Shown in pieces: positions 37,059 to 46,814 of a stretch of 64,000 bases of DNA. The position numbers and the translations under genes were made by a program. Position 1 is the stretch's first letter; every line of letters begins with the position of its first letter. Location: NCBI RefSeq assembly GCF_014779715.1, contig NZ_JACXYU010000004.1, positions 1-64,000 on the forward strand, given 5' to 3'. Source of the DNA: Streptomyces chumphonensis (GTDB taxonomy: Bacteria > Actinomycetota > Actinomycetes > Streptomycetales > Streptomycetaceae). The notes under the pieces were generated by a model. That model did not search any database. It saw only the letters and a program-made list of their open reading frames with translations, and was not told the DNA's origin.

Positions 37059-38549
37059 TCAGCCGTGCTTGCAGATGCGGTCCAGGAGGTTCGCCGTCGC
37101 GCGCTGGACGCGGGCGTCCACATGGCCGGGGCGGTCCAGGGCGGGCGTCCACGCGAAGGTGCCGGAACTGAAGACGAGGGCGCCGCCGGGGGCCCGGTAC
37201 AGCGACGTCTCCTGGTGGCGGCGGGCCCCTCCGCAGTCCCGGTAGGGGGAGTGCGCCAGCAGGATGCGTCCCGTGTGGGCCGGCAGCGGGGCACGGGGGA
37301 AGTAGCGGTCCGCCTCGCCCGCGACCAGGCCGGGCAGCTCGTCCCCCTCGGCGGCCTCCGTCCCCTCCCACAGCCAGTGGTCCGCGTTGCGCACGATCAG
37401 CGGGGCGGGCGCGGCGACCTGGCCGGCGTACTGGATGCCCAGCAGGGCCTGCTCGGGCTCGCCCTGCTCCCGCCACAGCCAGGAGCGGCCGGGCCCCCGG
37501 CGCTTGCGGCAGCTCAGCAGCCGGTCCGGCTCACCCGAGGGCAGGTGCCCCAACTCGACCCGCCAGTACATCGTGTTGGCGGAGAGGAACACCAGGGACG
37601 TCCCGTGGTCGCGGGCCCGCTCCACGGCCCGGCGCATCGGCACCGTCCAGTACTCGTCGTGCCCGGCGAAGACGACGCCCCGGTACCGCGCCGGGTCGAC
37701 GCGACCGGCGTGCAGGTCCCGGGCCTCGGCGTAGGCCAGGTCGTAGCCGTAGCGCTCGGCCCAGCGGATGAAGTCGTAGGAGTGCCCCACGTGCAGCGGC
37801 AGCCCGGCCCCGGCGTAGGGGCGGTCGAAGCCGACGGTGACGGCCGCCTCCTTCTCGCCCACGAGCCGCCCGTGCTCGTCCCAGGCGTGGTAGAGGCTCG
37901 CCCCCGTGCGGCCGTCCTCCGGGAAGAGGTTGTACGCCTGCCAGGTGATGTCGGGGATGACCAGCAGCAGGTCGGCGGCCCGGGTGTCGCGCACGGTGAA
38001 CGGGATGTGCGAACGGTGGCCGTCCGCCGTCGTCAGGACGGCGACGTGCGCGCCCGTGCTCCAGTCCGCCGGGACGGGCAGCCGCCAGGACAGCCACCAG
38101 TGGTGGCACGAGACGGTGCGTTCGGCGACCAGCGGGCCGGGCTGCACGGTGCCCGACAGGCGCGGGCTGGTGGTGATCTTCGTGGCGCCCGCACCGCCGT
38201 AGTGGCCGATGCGGTACACGTCGACGCCGAACGGCTGGGGCGGGTTGACGGTAACGCGGAAGTCGATGGACTCCCCGGGCGCCACCGAGCCCGTCGAGGC
38301 GAAGCCCTTGATCTGGCAGCCCACGTCGTCGGCCGTCCGCGTCGCCCGGCCACCGCCGCCGCGCGGCGCCGGCAGGATGCGCCCGTCGGCGGCCAGCGTC
38401 GTGCTGTCGACGTACCAGGGCACCACCCTGCCGTTGTCGAAGTAGTGTTCGCTGCCCCTCAGCCACGGCAGCGGGCCCTGCCCGAAGGGGTCCGTCACCG
38501 CGTGGGCGAGCGCGCCCGACTCCCAGCGCCGAATCTGCTCGATCGCCAC
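37059..38549 (-). CDS. N,N-dimethylformamidase beta-subunit-like protein
   Basis: 496 residues. I chose GTG 38549 because GGAGGG lies about 6 bases ahead, although the frame extends to 38606. It matches the DMFase large-subunit-like family: an N-terminal beta-sandwich (GESIDFRVTVNPPQPFGVDVYRIG as residues about 80-103), then a glutamine-amidotransferase-like domain with PDITWQAYNLF, YDFIRWAERYGYDLAY and GVVFAGHDEYWT. True dimethylformamidases also need a small subunit, which is not seen. The substrate is therefore unknown; streptomycete homologues are common and uncharacterised. It has no signal peptide. Confidence 0.78.
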   Translation of the reverse strand: MAIEQIRRWESGALAHAVTDPFGQGPLPWLRGSEHYFDNGRVVPWYVDSTTLAADGRILPAPRGGGGRATRTADDVGCQIKGFASTGSVAPGESIDFRVTVNPPQPFGVDVYRIGHYGGAGATKITTSPRLSGTVQPGPLVAERTVSCHHWWLSWRLPVPADWSTGAHVAVLTTADGHRSHIPFTVRDTRAADLLLVIPDITWQAYNLFPEDGRTGASLYHAWDEHGRLVGEKEAAVTVGFDRPYAGAGLPLHVGHSYDFIRWAERYGYDLAYAEARDLHAGRVDPARYRGVVFAGHDEYWTVPMRRAVERARDHGTSLVFLSANTMYWRVELGHLPSGEPDRLLSCRKRRGPGRSWLWREQGEPEQALLGIQYAGQVAAPAPLIVRNADHWLWEGTEAAEGDELPGLVAGEADRYFPRAPLPAHTGRILLAHSPYRDCGGARRHQETSLYRAPGGALVFSSGTFAWTPALDRPGHVDARVQRATANLLDRICKHG

Positions 38550-38716
38550 AGCCGCCCTCCCTTCTCCGCCCGTACAGCACATCACATGGTGCAGTGGATT
38601 GGTCACCGTTCGTCGCGATCGGTGTCGCTCCGCCGCGACGGCCGCCGCGGGACGCGGCCCTCGACGGTCCGTGGCGGCCGGTGGCGGTCGGTGGCCGTGG
38701 GTGCCACCGCCGGGGC

Positions 38717-40333
38717 TCAGGCCAGCCGCACGGGGCGGTCGGGGCGCAGGCCCGCCGCCGTCAGCCAGTCCCGCAGGGGGCCCGCGTCCCCCTCCTCGGC
38801 GAGGGCCAGCACCGGCCGACGCAGATCCGTGCGGCGCTCCCCGTCGACGAGGAGCGCGGGGCCGTCCAGCCAGTCCAGCCCCGGCGCGCCGCTCCCGCCG
38901 TCCACGGCGGCGCAGCAGACCACGGCGGTGATGTGGTCGGCCAGCAGCTCACGGGTGCCGCGCTCGGCCGGAGCCGGCAGCCCGAGCGGCCCGGTGTCCC
39001 CGGTGACGTCCGGTATCAGGCCCGCCGGGACGGGCGGCGGGGCGCGCCGCTCGTCCCGGGCGGCGTCCGCGGTGATCCGTGCGGCGACCACGCCGCGGGA
39101 CTCCTCTCCGGCCAGCCGGTCCATGACCCGCTCCAGCGTCGCCCGCGCGCCGCGCCCGCCCGGAGCCGGACGCTCCGCACGGCCGGCCCCGGGGTCGGGC
39201 CGCTCCGCCGGGACCACGCTCGGCGCCCGCCGCACCGACGCGGTGCTCTCCGTGGCGTCCAGCGCGCGGAACAGCCGGGCCGCCTCGGTGCGCCAGACCC
39301 GGTCCACGACCTCGCGCGGGTAGGCCGGCCAGTCTACCGGGGCCCAGTCGGGCCCGTCCGGCGGCGGGGCGCCGTAGAACAGACGGGCGGCCAGCAGCGA
39401 CACCCGCTCGTCGACCTCGCCCGGATCCTCCAGCAGGTCGCACGCGGGACGCTCGCCGAGCCGCGAGGTGAAGCCCTCCGCCAGCCGGTCGCGCCGGGAC
39501 AGCTCCGTCAGCGCCGAGACGACGCCCACGTCCAGCCGGGAGGGCCAGCGCCCGGCCCGCCAGGCCGGGAGCGCGACCCGCGTGAGCAGCCGGTCCCAGC
39601 CCGCGTAGGCCAGGCCCACCTGCTCCTGGGCGAGCAGCCGCGGCCCGCGCTCGACGTCCGCCGCGCGGGCCGCCACGGCGGCGGCCACCAGCCGCTCCAT
39701 CTCGGCCGCGTGTCCGCCGGACGCGCGCAGCAGCAGCCGGGCCAGGCGGCCGACGCCCGGCCGGACGGCCGCGGCGTCCAGGGCGCGGACGAAGCGGCGG
39801 GCCGCCGCGATGTCGGGGTGGGCCGCCGGGCCCGTCCCGGCGACGACGGGCGCGAGCAGGGCCCGCAGCTCCGCCACGCGCATCCACCACAGGAACGGCG
39901 AGCCGACGACGAGGACGGGGGGTGTCGCGCCCGCCCGGCCGTGCTCCTCCAGCCAGCAGTCGCAGTCGGGCGTCAGGGCGACTCCGGAGGGCACGGGGAC
40001 GTCGAGCTGCCCGGCCAGCTCCCGCACCATCCGGTAGAGGTCCGGAGCGGCCCGCTCCGCGACCGGCACCGTGGGGGAGACCGCCGTGCGCGCCCGGGCG
40101 ATCAGCGCCGTGACGGCCGCGCCCGCCCCCGCCGCCGCGACGGCCAGCAGGACGGCCGGCAGCCGCAGCGCCGCCCAGGCGCCGCCCAGGTGGCCGGTGG
40201 CGACGGCGGTGAGCAGCACGACGGCTCCGGCACCGGGCAGGAGGACGGCCGCGAAGGCCGTTCCCCGCACCCGCAGGACGGCCAGCGCGTGATCCCGCGC
40301 CGACCGTGCACCGCCCGCTGCAACTCCTGCCAT
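38717..40333 (-). CDS. Degenerate M48 peptidase-like membrane protein
   Basis: 538 residues from ATG 40333 (GGTGAG ahead; ATG 40372 is an in-frame alternative). Two N-terminal membrane helices (about 22-75) are followed by a segment that tracks the M48/HtpX-like layout: PDLYRMVRELAGQLDVPVPSGVALTP, PPVLVVGSPFLWWMRVAELRALL (residue words only). Where family members have HELGH, this protein has PVVAG, so the zinc site is lost. The C-terminal 300 residues are rich in Arg, Ala and Pro without a known domain. It is probably a non-catalytic relative. The role is unknown. Confidence 0.6.
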   Translation of the reverse strand: MAGVAAGGARSARDHALAVLRVRGTAFAAVLLPGAGAVVLLTAVATGHLGGAWAALRLPAVLLAVAAAGAGAAVTALIARARTAVSPTVPVAERAAPDLYRMVRELAGQLDVPVPSGVALTPDCDCWLEEHGRAGATPPVLVVGSPFLWWMRVAELRALLAPVVAGTGPAAHPDIAAARRFVRALDAAAVRPGVGRLARLLLRASGGHAAEMERLVAAAVAARAADVERGPRLLAQEQVGLAYAGWDRLLTRVALPAWRAGRWPSRLDVGVVSALTELSRRDRLAEGFTSRLGERPACDLLEDPGEVDERVSLLAARLFYGAPPPDGPDWAPVDWPAYPREVVDRVWRTEAARLFRALDATESTASVRRAPSVVPAERPDPGAGRAERPAPGGRGARATLERVMDRLAGEESRGVVAARITADAARDERRAPPPVPAGLIPDVTGDTGPLGLPAPAERGTRELLADHITAVVCCAAVDGGSGAPGLDWLDGPALLVDGERRTDLRRPVLALAEEGDAGPLRDWLTAAGLRPDRPVRLA

Positions 40334-40720
40334 GGACCGCTCACCCCCTGCCGGGACGACCTGCTGCCGCATTTCCGCACATCCACCCACTGTGGCACCG
40401 GGCACCGACACCGCAATGTGCGGTGGGCCAGTTGACCGACCACCCCCCGGTGCCGACCGGACACCGCGTCGAGACGTGCGCGGGCCGCGCGTGACCTGCG
40501 ACGACGGCGGGCCGAGGACCCGTCGGCGCCGCACGTACCGCCGTGCCCGACGCGCGGAACCCTAGTGCGGCCGGTGCCCGTCCGTCAGGGGGTCACGGGC
40601 GACGGTCACTCGATGGAATGGCTTTGGGTAGAGCTCTTGCGGACGGCCCGCTGCCGTAGGTGCCCCGATTGGCCCCGTTACCGGCGGTGAGCTTCAGGGG
40701 CCCGCAGTGGGCCGCGGGCG
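40334..40720. other. Intergenic region between purD and the M48-like gene
   Basis: 387 bases downstream of purD and upstream of the M48-like gene (both minus strand). It should hold the purD transcript end and the next promoter. I see short GC-rich inverted repeats but no convincing long hairpin, RNA gene or operator. Confidence 0.35.
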
Positions 40721-42007
<1,287 letters not shown>

Positions 42008-42329
42008 GCACCGAAGCCTATGCGGTGACCGGCCGGTGGGCCGAACGTGTCCACCGGAAGCCGCCCGGGCGCGCGGTGCGGTGAGCGGGACCACGGGCCC
42101 GACGGCCCCTCCGAGGACGACGGCGACGGCGCGGGACGGCGGCCACGACGGCAAGGCGGGCGTCCCTGCGTCACCCACTCGTTCGGGTGAGCGCCGTGGG
42201 GACGCCTTACCTGACCGGAGGCCCCTTCGGCGCCGAAACCGAGGGAAATGCGCCTGAACGGCCGTGCGCCAGACGGTAAGAAAGAGTGCTTGGTGAGGTG
42301 CGAGAGCGGCCTGTGGTTGGGAGTGGCGG
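42008..42329. other. Divergent promoter region between purD and the SLATT-like gene
   Basis: 322 bases. The purD -10-like motif is at 42015-42020 (minus strand). A small inverted repeat TCACCC/GGGTGA with an 8-base spacer lies near 42172-42191. The last 60 bases are less GC-rich and probably carry the promoter of the plus-strand gene. No RNA gene or PurR-type operator was recognised. Confidence 0.4.
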
Positions 42330-43067
42330 GTGAGTCAGCCGGAGAAGGAGCCCGGGGGTGGCGGGCGGGAGGGCCGGGGCGACCTGCTCGGGCGCACGTT
42401 CCCGCCGGGGGACTGGGGGGAGCCGGCCGAGCGGCTCGAGGAGCTGTTCCCGTGGGTGGAGCGACGCGCGCTCGACGTCGTCGCCTGGTACCTGGCGGAC
42501 CGGGCGTGGAAGCGGCGGGGCGCGCGCCTGTTGCGGACCGGGACGGCGCTCGGCGTCGTCGGCGGAGCGGTCCTGCCCGCCCTGGAGCTCACCGGCGTCC
42601 GGCCGGAGAGCGCCGCCTGGGGTCTCCTGTCACTGATCGGCGCGGCCGTCTGCTTCGGCGCCGACCGCTGGTTCGGCTGCACGTCCGGCTGGATGCGGGA
42701 CGTCGCGACGGCCCAGGCCGTCCAACGCCGCCTGGAGACCCTCCAGTACGACTGGGCGGCCGAGGCCGTCCGGGAGGTGCTCGGCCCGGCCGAGGGCACG
42801 GCGGGTGAGGCGGCCGAACGCTGCCTGGCCCTCCTCCGGCGGTTCAGCGACGACCTGACGGAACTGGTGCGGGACGAGACCACCGAGTGGATGGAGCGGT
42901 TCCGCTCCGGCCCGGTGCCGCGCCCGGACCGGCACGCACCCCCGGCGCACTGGACGTCCGCCCGGCACGAGCCGAGCACACCCGGCGGCTTCGCCCGCTT
43001 CTCCGTCCCGCCGCCCGGGGCCCGGCCCAACATGCCCCGCCAGCGGCCACCGGAGAACCCCCGGTAG
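42330..43067 (+). CDS. SLATT-like two-helix membrane protein
   Basis: 245 residues from GTG 42330 with GGGAG 6 bases ahead. A helical N-terminal part ([29 protein letters not shown], residues about 42-70) precedes two hydrophobic helices (about 72-90 and 97-113). A long charged helix with [25 protein letters not shown] (about 117-141) follows, then a Pro-rich tail. This two-helix plus C-terminal coiled-coil plan fits SLATT-domain proteins, which are proposed membrane effectors in nucleotide-signal conflict systems. No nucleotidyltransferase or SLOG partner lies nearby, so an effector role is speculative. Confidence 0.6.
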   Translation: MSQPEKEPGGGGREGRGDLLGRTFPPGDWGEPAERLEELFPWVERRALDVVAWYLADRAWKRRGARLLRTGTALGVVGGAVLPALELTGVRPESAAWGLLSLIGAAVCFGADRWFGCTSGWMRDVATAQAVQRRLETLQYDWAAEAVREVLGPAEGTAGEAAERCLALLRRFSDDLTELVRDETTEWMERFRSGPVPRPDRHAPPAHWTSARHEPSTPGGFARFSVPPPGARPNMPRQRPPENPR

Positions 43068-43091
43068 CCCGGTGAGCCGGTGACCCGGGTG

Positions 43092-43120
43092 CCCGGTGGC
43101 CTGCGGCGCGGGCCACCGGG
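43092..43120. terminator. Convergent-gene hairpin
   Basis: CCCGGTGGCC, 9-base loop, GGCCACCGGG lies between the SLATT-like gene and the minus-strand gene at 43130. Confidence 0.65.
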
Positions 43121-43129
43121 GCGGGGGCG

Positions 43130-43786
43130 TCAGGAGAAGACGATCATCGAACCCTGCGCCAGGCTGCGCGTCGTGGCGGCGTGCAGGCCGAGCCACACGT
43201 GCCGCTCCCGGGCGAACGGCCCCTCCGCGAGCTCCGGCGGGGGAGCGGCGGCGGGCTCGCTCAGCTCCGTCGGCCCGGCGGGCGGCGGCGGGGCGGGCGG
43301 CGGATTGTCCGGATCGATCCCGAGCACGGGCGCCACGGCGTGCAGTTCCCGCAGCAGCCCGTGGCCGGAGCCCAGCGGCCCGCCCCACTCCATCAGTTCC
43401 CCGCCCGTCAACGGGGCCGCGAAGTCCAGCGGGACGTACGCGCCCGCGTGGTCGTAGTGCCACACGAGGTGCGACTGCTTGGCGGTCGCCTCGAACATCT
43501 CCAGCAACTGCTCGTAGTCGCTGCCCAGCGAGTCGACCGGCGTCACCTGGAGGCCGTGCAGGTGCAGCAGGTAGGCACGGCGCAGGAGGTGCAGGGCGTC
43601 GTAGTCGAACCCGGCGACGGGCGCGACGTCCCCGGACAGGCCGGGCATGTACCCGTGCACGGGCACCGGAGGCAGCCCCGCCTGGTGCAGGGCCTTGTCG
43701 TAGGCGGCGATCTCCTCGGCCAACGGGTTGTCGGGACTGTGGCACAGCACGTCGACGAGCGGAACCAGCCAGAGATCACAGGCCAA
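43130..43786 (-). CDS. Conserved hypothetical protein
   Basis: 218 residues from TTG 43786, chosen because GGGAG lies 5 bases ahead and coding signal begins there. It is soluble, with words WLVPLVDVLCHSPDNPLAEEIAAYD, HGYMPGLSGDVAPVAGFDYDALHLLRRAY and HLVWHYDHAGAYVPLDFAAPL, given here as positions about 6-30, 44-72 and 106-126. A Pro-rich stretch (about 160-185) precedes a short conserved-looking end (WLGLHAATTRSLAQGS). The regular composition and third-position GC argue for a real gene. I recognise no domain. Confidence 0.65.
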   Translation of the reverse strand: MACDLWLVPLVDVLCHSPDNPLAEEIAAYDKALHQAGLPPVPVHGYMPGLSGDVAPVAGFDYDALHLLRRAYLLHLHGLQVTPVDSLGSDYEQLLEMFEATAKQSHLVWHYDHAGAYVPLDFAAPLTGGELMEWGGPLGSGHGLLRELHAVAPVLGIDPDNPPPAPPPPAGPTELSEPAAAPPPELAEGPFARERHVWLGLHAATTRSLAQGSMIVFS

Positions 43787-43942
43787 CTTGACTCCCGGAG
43801 CGGCGGACGGCGTCGTCCGGCCAGCGTAGTGCGCCCGGCGATCACCGCGAAGGCTCCGACAGAGGTGCGGCCGGATTTCCGCTCCGGCCGACCCGGGGCG
43901 GGCGGGGTCCGGGCGGGGCCGCGCCCGTGGAGTGCGGACACG

Positions 43943-43975
43943 ACGCAGGGCCCCGGCGGCACCGGGGCCCTGCGT
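43943..43975 (-). terminator. Hairpin downstream of tRNA-Gly(GCC), first copy
   Basis: ACGCAGGGCCCCGG, 5-base loop and CCGGGGCCCTGCGT form a 14-bp stem 7 bases beyond the tRNA 3' end. Confidence 0.8.
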
Positions 43976-43982
43976 CCTGCGG

Positions 43983-44055
43983 AGCGGACGACGAGGCTCG
44001 AACTCGCGACCTCAACCTTGGCAAGGTTGCGCTCTACCAACTGAGCTACGTCCGC
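43983..44055 (-). tRNA. tRNA-Gly (anticodon GCC), first copy
   Basis: 73 bases. The acceptor stem is GCGGACG/CGTCCGC with discriminator U. The D arm has GG in the loop, the anticodon loop is TTGCCAA on a CAACC/GGTTG stem, and the T loop TTCGAGC is normal. CCA is not encoded. It is identical in sequence to the copy at 47921-47993. Confidence 0.95.
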
Positions 44056-44131
44056 ACTGCGCCCTGCGGCGCGCAGCCGAGTATATGCCACGCCCGCGCC
44101 GGCACCCACCGCGTGCGTGCGCCGCCCGGTC

Positions 44132-44740
44132 TCAGACCCAGCCGCGCTCCCGGGCCGCGCGCACCGCCGCGTGCCGGTTCTCCGCCCCCAGCTTGGCCGC
44201 CGCCGAGGAGAGGTAGTTGCGGACGGTGCCCTGGGCCAGGGCCGCCCGCCGGGCGATGTCGGCGATGGGGGCGCCGTCGGCGGCCAGTTCCAGCAGCTCC
44301 GCCTCGCGGGCGGTCAGCGGGGAGTCGCCGGAGCTGATGGCGTCGGCGGCCAGTTCCGGGTCCACGTACCGGTCGCCGCCGTGCACGCTGCGGATGATCT
44401 CCGCGAGCCGCCGGGCCGACACCGTCTTGGGCAGGAAGCCGCGCACGCCCGCCGCGAGCGCCCGCTTGAGGTGCCCCGGCCGTCCGTGCCCGGTGACGAT
44501 CATCGTGGTGCAGCCCGGCAGGTCCGTGCGCAGGGCCTCGGCGACGGCGACGCCGTCCGACCCCGGCATCTGGAGGTCGAGGACCGCCACGTCCGGCGCG
44601 TGCGCGCGGGCCATGGCCAGGGCCTCGGGGCCGGACGCCGCCTCGGCCACGACCGTCAGGTCGTCCTCCAGGGCGAGCAGCGCGGCCAGCGCGCCGCGGA
44701 TGAGGTGCTCGTCGTCGGCGAGCAGGACCCGGATCGTCAT
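44132..44740 (-). CDS. NarL/LuxR-family response regulator
   Basis: 202 residues from ATG 44740 (AAGGG 5 bases ahead; GTG 44746 overlapping the kinase stop is possible). The receiver domain (1-120) has the acidic pair ADDE, phospho-acceptor D55 in VAVLDLQMPG, and K at GFLPKTVSA. The C-terminal LuxR-type HTH (about 140-200) has LTAREAELLELAADG and GTVRNYLSSAAAKLG. It is the last gene of a four-gene minus-strand operon: ABC ATPase, permease, kinase, regulator. It probably controls the transporter genes. Confidence 0.93.
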   Translation of the reverse strand: MTIRVLLADDEHLIRGALAALLALEDDLTVVAEAASGPEALAMARAHAPDVAVLDLQMPGSDGVAVAEALRTDLPGCTTMIVTGHGRPGHLKRALAAGVRGFLPKTVSARRLAEIIRSVHGGDRYVDPELAADAISSGDSPLTAREAELLELAADGAPIADIARRAALAQGTVRNYLSSAAAKLGAENRHAAVRAARERGWV

Positions 44741-44742
44741 CG

Positions 44743-45990
44743 TCACCCTTCGTCGTCCCATGCCGTGTCGTGCGTGGGGAGTTCGGCGGTGAGCCGGAAC
44801 CGTCCGTCGGCGAGGGCGCCGGCGGTCAGCGTGCCGTGCAGCGGGCCGAGCCGTTCGCGCAGCCCCGGCAGACCCGTGCCCACACCCGTCGCGTGTGCCT
44901 GCGGCCGGTCCCGCACCCCGTCGTTCTCCATGGTCAGCACCGCACGGCCGGCCCCGGCCCGCAGGGTGATCGTGCACTGCGCGGCGTCCGCGTGCCGCAG
45001 CACGTTCGTCGTGCCCTCCCGGACGACCCAGGCCAGCGCCGACTGCACCGGCTGCGGGGGCCGGGCCGCCCGGCCGGTGTCGATGCGGCAGCTGATCCCG
45101 GCGGCCTCCAGCACCCCGCGCGCCCCCGCCAGTTCGGCGTCGAGCCCGGCCTCGCGGTAGCCGCGCACGACGTCCCGCATCTCCCGCTGCGACTCCCGCG
45201 CGATGCGCTGCACCTCGGCCATCTGCTCCACCGCCGCGGCCGACCCGCGCTGCGCCAGCTGCGCGGCCAGCTCGCTCTTGAGCGCGATGACGGACAGGTT
45301 GCGCCCGAGCACGTCGTGCAGGTCCCGCCCGAACCGCAGGCGCTCCTCCGCCACCGCGAGCCGCGCCTGCGTCTCCCGGGCGGTGTCCAGCTCCAGCACC
45401 GCGCCCAGCAGCCAGGCCGAGAAGCGGCCGGTGAACGTCATGGCACCGGTCAGCAACAGGGTGAAGACCGCCGCGGCGACCAGCCCCCGGGGCGTTCCGG
45501 TGACCGCCAGCGCCAGGCCGACCGCCAGCGTTGTCGCCCCGCACACCAGCCACAGGATCCGCCGGGCCGGGCGCAGGTTGATGACGAGCGGTGTCGCCCC
45601 GAACGCCAGGAGGCCGCCGCACAGCGTCATCGCGACCCGGAAGTCCGGCTGCCGCCCGACCCCGTGCAGCACCATCGACGCCGTCCCCACGAGCACGGCC
45701 AGCACGCCCTGCGTGACGAGCAGCCCGGTGGGACGGTCGCGGCGGCCGAGGGCCCAGTCCAGCGCGCGGGACGTGGCCACCGCGCCGAGGACCGCGTGGA
45801 CGACGACCGCGCCCGCCAGCACGCCCTTCGCCCACAGGACGGAGGCGGCGAGCACGGCCGTCGGCGCGAAGCCGAGCGCCTCGCCGACGAAGAAGGAGTG
45901 GAACGTCCAGCGGGTGTACAGCTCGATCCGGGCCGGATCGCTGCGCCGGTCCCACCAGGCCGTCAGCATCCTCGGCGACACCGTGCCCAT
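44743..45990 (-). CDS. Sensor histidine kinase (HisKA_3 type)
   Basis: 415 residues from ATG 45990 with GGGAGGAGG ahead. Six or so membrane helices fill the N-terminal half (about 30-205) with no large outside loop, as in sensors that detect signals within the membrane (DesK/LiaS-like). The phospho-acceptor His is in GRDLHDVLGRNLS (about 235), the N box in REGTTNVLRHA, and the G box in GTGLPGLRERL. Its stop is 2 bases before the regulator start. Together with the adjacent ABC pair it fits an envelope or antibiotic stress sensor-exporter module. Confidence 0.92.
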   Translation of the reverse strand: MGTVSPRMLTAWWDRRSDPARIELYTRWTFHSFFVGEALGFAPTAVLAASVLWAKGVLAGAVVVHAVLGAVATSRALDWALGRRDRPTGLLVTQGVLAVLVGTASMVLHGVGRQPDFRVAMTLCGGLLAFGATPLVINLRPARRILWLVCGATTLAVGLALAVTGTPRGLVAAAVFTLLLTGAMTFTGRFSAWLLGAVLELDTARETQARLAVAEERLRFGRDLHDVLGRNLSVIALKSELAAQLAQRGSAAAVEQMAEVQRIARESQREMRDVVRGYREAGLDAELAGARGVLEAAGISCRIDTGRAARPPQPVQSALAWVVREGTTNVLRHADAAQCTITLRAGAGRAVLTMENDGVRDRPQAHATGVGTGLPGLRERLGPLHGTLTAGALADGRFRLTAELPTHDTAWDDEG

Positions 45991-46046
45991 CCGCCTCCTC
46001 CCGTTCTCGCCGACGGCCGCCCGCGACCCTCGGCCCCCGGTACCGC

Positions 46047-46814
46047 TCAGCGGCGCGGCTCCCAGCGGAACCACCGCCGTACAGCAAACACCGCCAGCGC
46101 GCACCAGACCACCGACAGGCCGAGGGCCCGCAGCACGTCCAGGCCGTCGCCCTCCCCGAGCCACCCGTGCCGGACCAGCTCCATGACGGGGCTGAGCGGC
46201 AGCAGTCGGGCGACCGCCGCGAGGCCGTCGGGCATCACCTCCAGCGGCACCATCAGCCCCGAGCCGATGAGGGAGAGCATCATCAGCGGCAGGACGGTCA
46301 GCTGGGCGCTCTCCGCGCTCTTGGTGAACGCCGAGGTCGCGGCGGCCAGTGCCGTCATCATCAGCGCGCCCAGCAGCAGTCCGGCGAGCAGCACGTCCAC
46401 CCGCGCCGGCGCCGGCACGTCCAGCGCCAGCACCCCGGCGACGACGAGTACCGCGCACTGCGTGAGGCCGATCGCGACCGAGGGCAGCGCCGTGCCCCCG
46501 AGGATCTCCCCGTCCGACGGCTCCCCCGTGCGCAGCCGCTTCAGCAGCAGCTCCTCGCGCCGGGCCACGAACGAGGCGACGAGGTTGGAGTAGACGACGA
46601 GGACGAGGACGATGCCCAGGCCGCCCGACAGGACGAGCCCGCCGGCGCTGAACCCCGTGGCGTCCAGCGCCTCGTCCGTCACCGACATGCGCGTGAGGAA
46701 GACGAAGAGCAGCGGCATCAGCATCGCCGTGAAGAGCGCCGTGCGGTTGCGCAGCAGCAGGGTCAGCTCGGCCCGGCCCAGCGCCCGCATCCGTGTCATG
46801 ACCACCGTGCTCAT
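46047..46814 (-). CDS. ABC-2 type transporter permease
   Basis: 255 residues; ATG 46814 overlaps the ATPase stop as ATGA. Six hydrophobic helices (about 22-45, 58-80, 107-130, 138-165, 172-190, 225-245) fit an ABC-2 permease. The inner loop FVARREELLLKRLRTGEPSD before helix 3 is typical of the family. It pairs with the ATPase at 46811-47776 to form an exporter. The gap to the kinase gene is 56 bases. Confidence 0.92.
   Translation of the reverse strand: MSTVVMTRMRALGRAELTLLLRNRTALFTAMLMPLLFVFLTRMSVTDEALDATGFSAGGLVLSGGLGIVLVLVVYSNLVASFVARREELLLKRLRTGEPSDGEILGGTALPSVAIGLTQCAVLVVAGVLALDVPAPARVDVLLAGLLLGALMMTALAAATSAFTKSAESAQLTVLPLMMLSLIGSGLMVPLEVMPDGLAAVARLLPLSPVMELVRHGWLGEGDGLDVLRALGLSVVWCALAVFAVRRWFRWEPRR

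Noticed and set aside
42330..43786. A defence island around the SLATT-like gene
   Set aside because: The neighbours are purD, a hypothetical gene and tRNAs. No nucleotidyltransferase, nuclease, restriction or phage gene supports a defence system.
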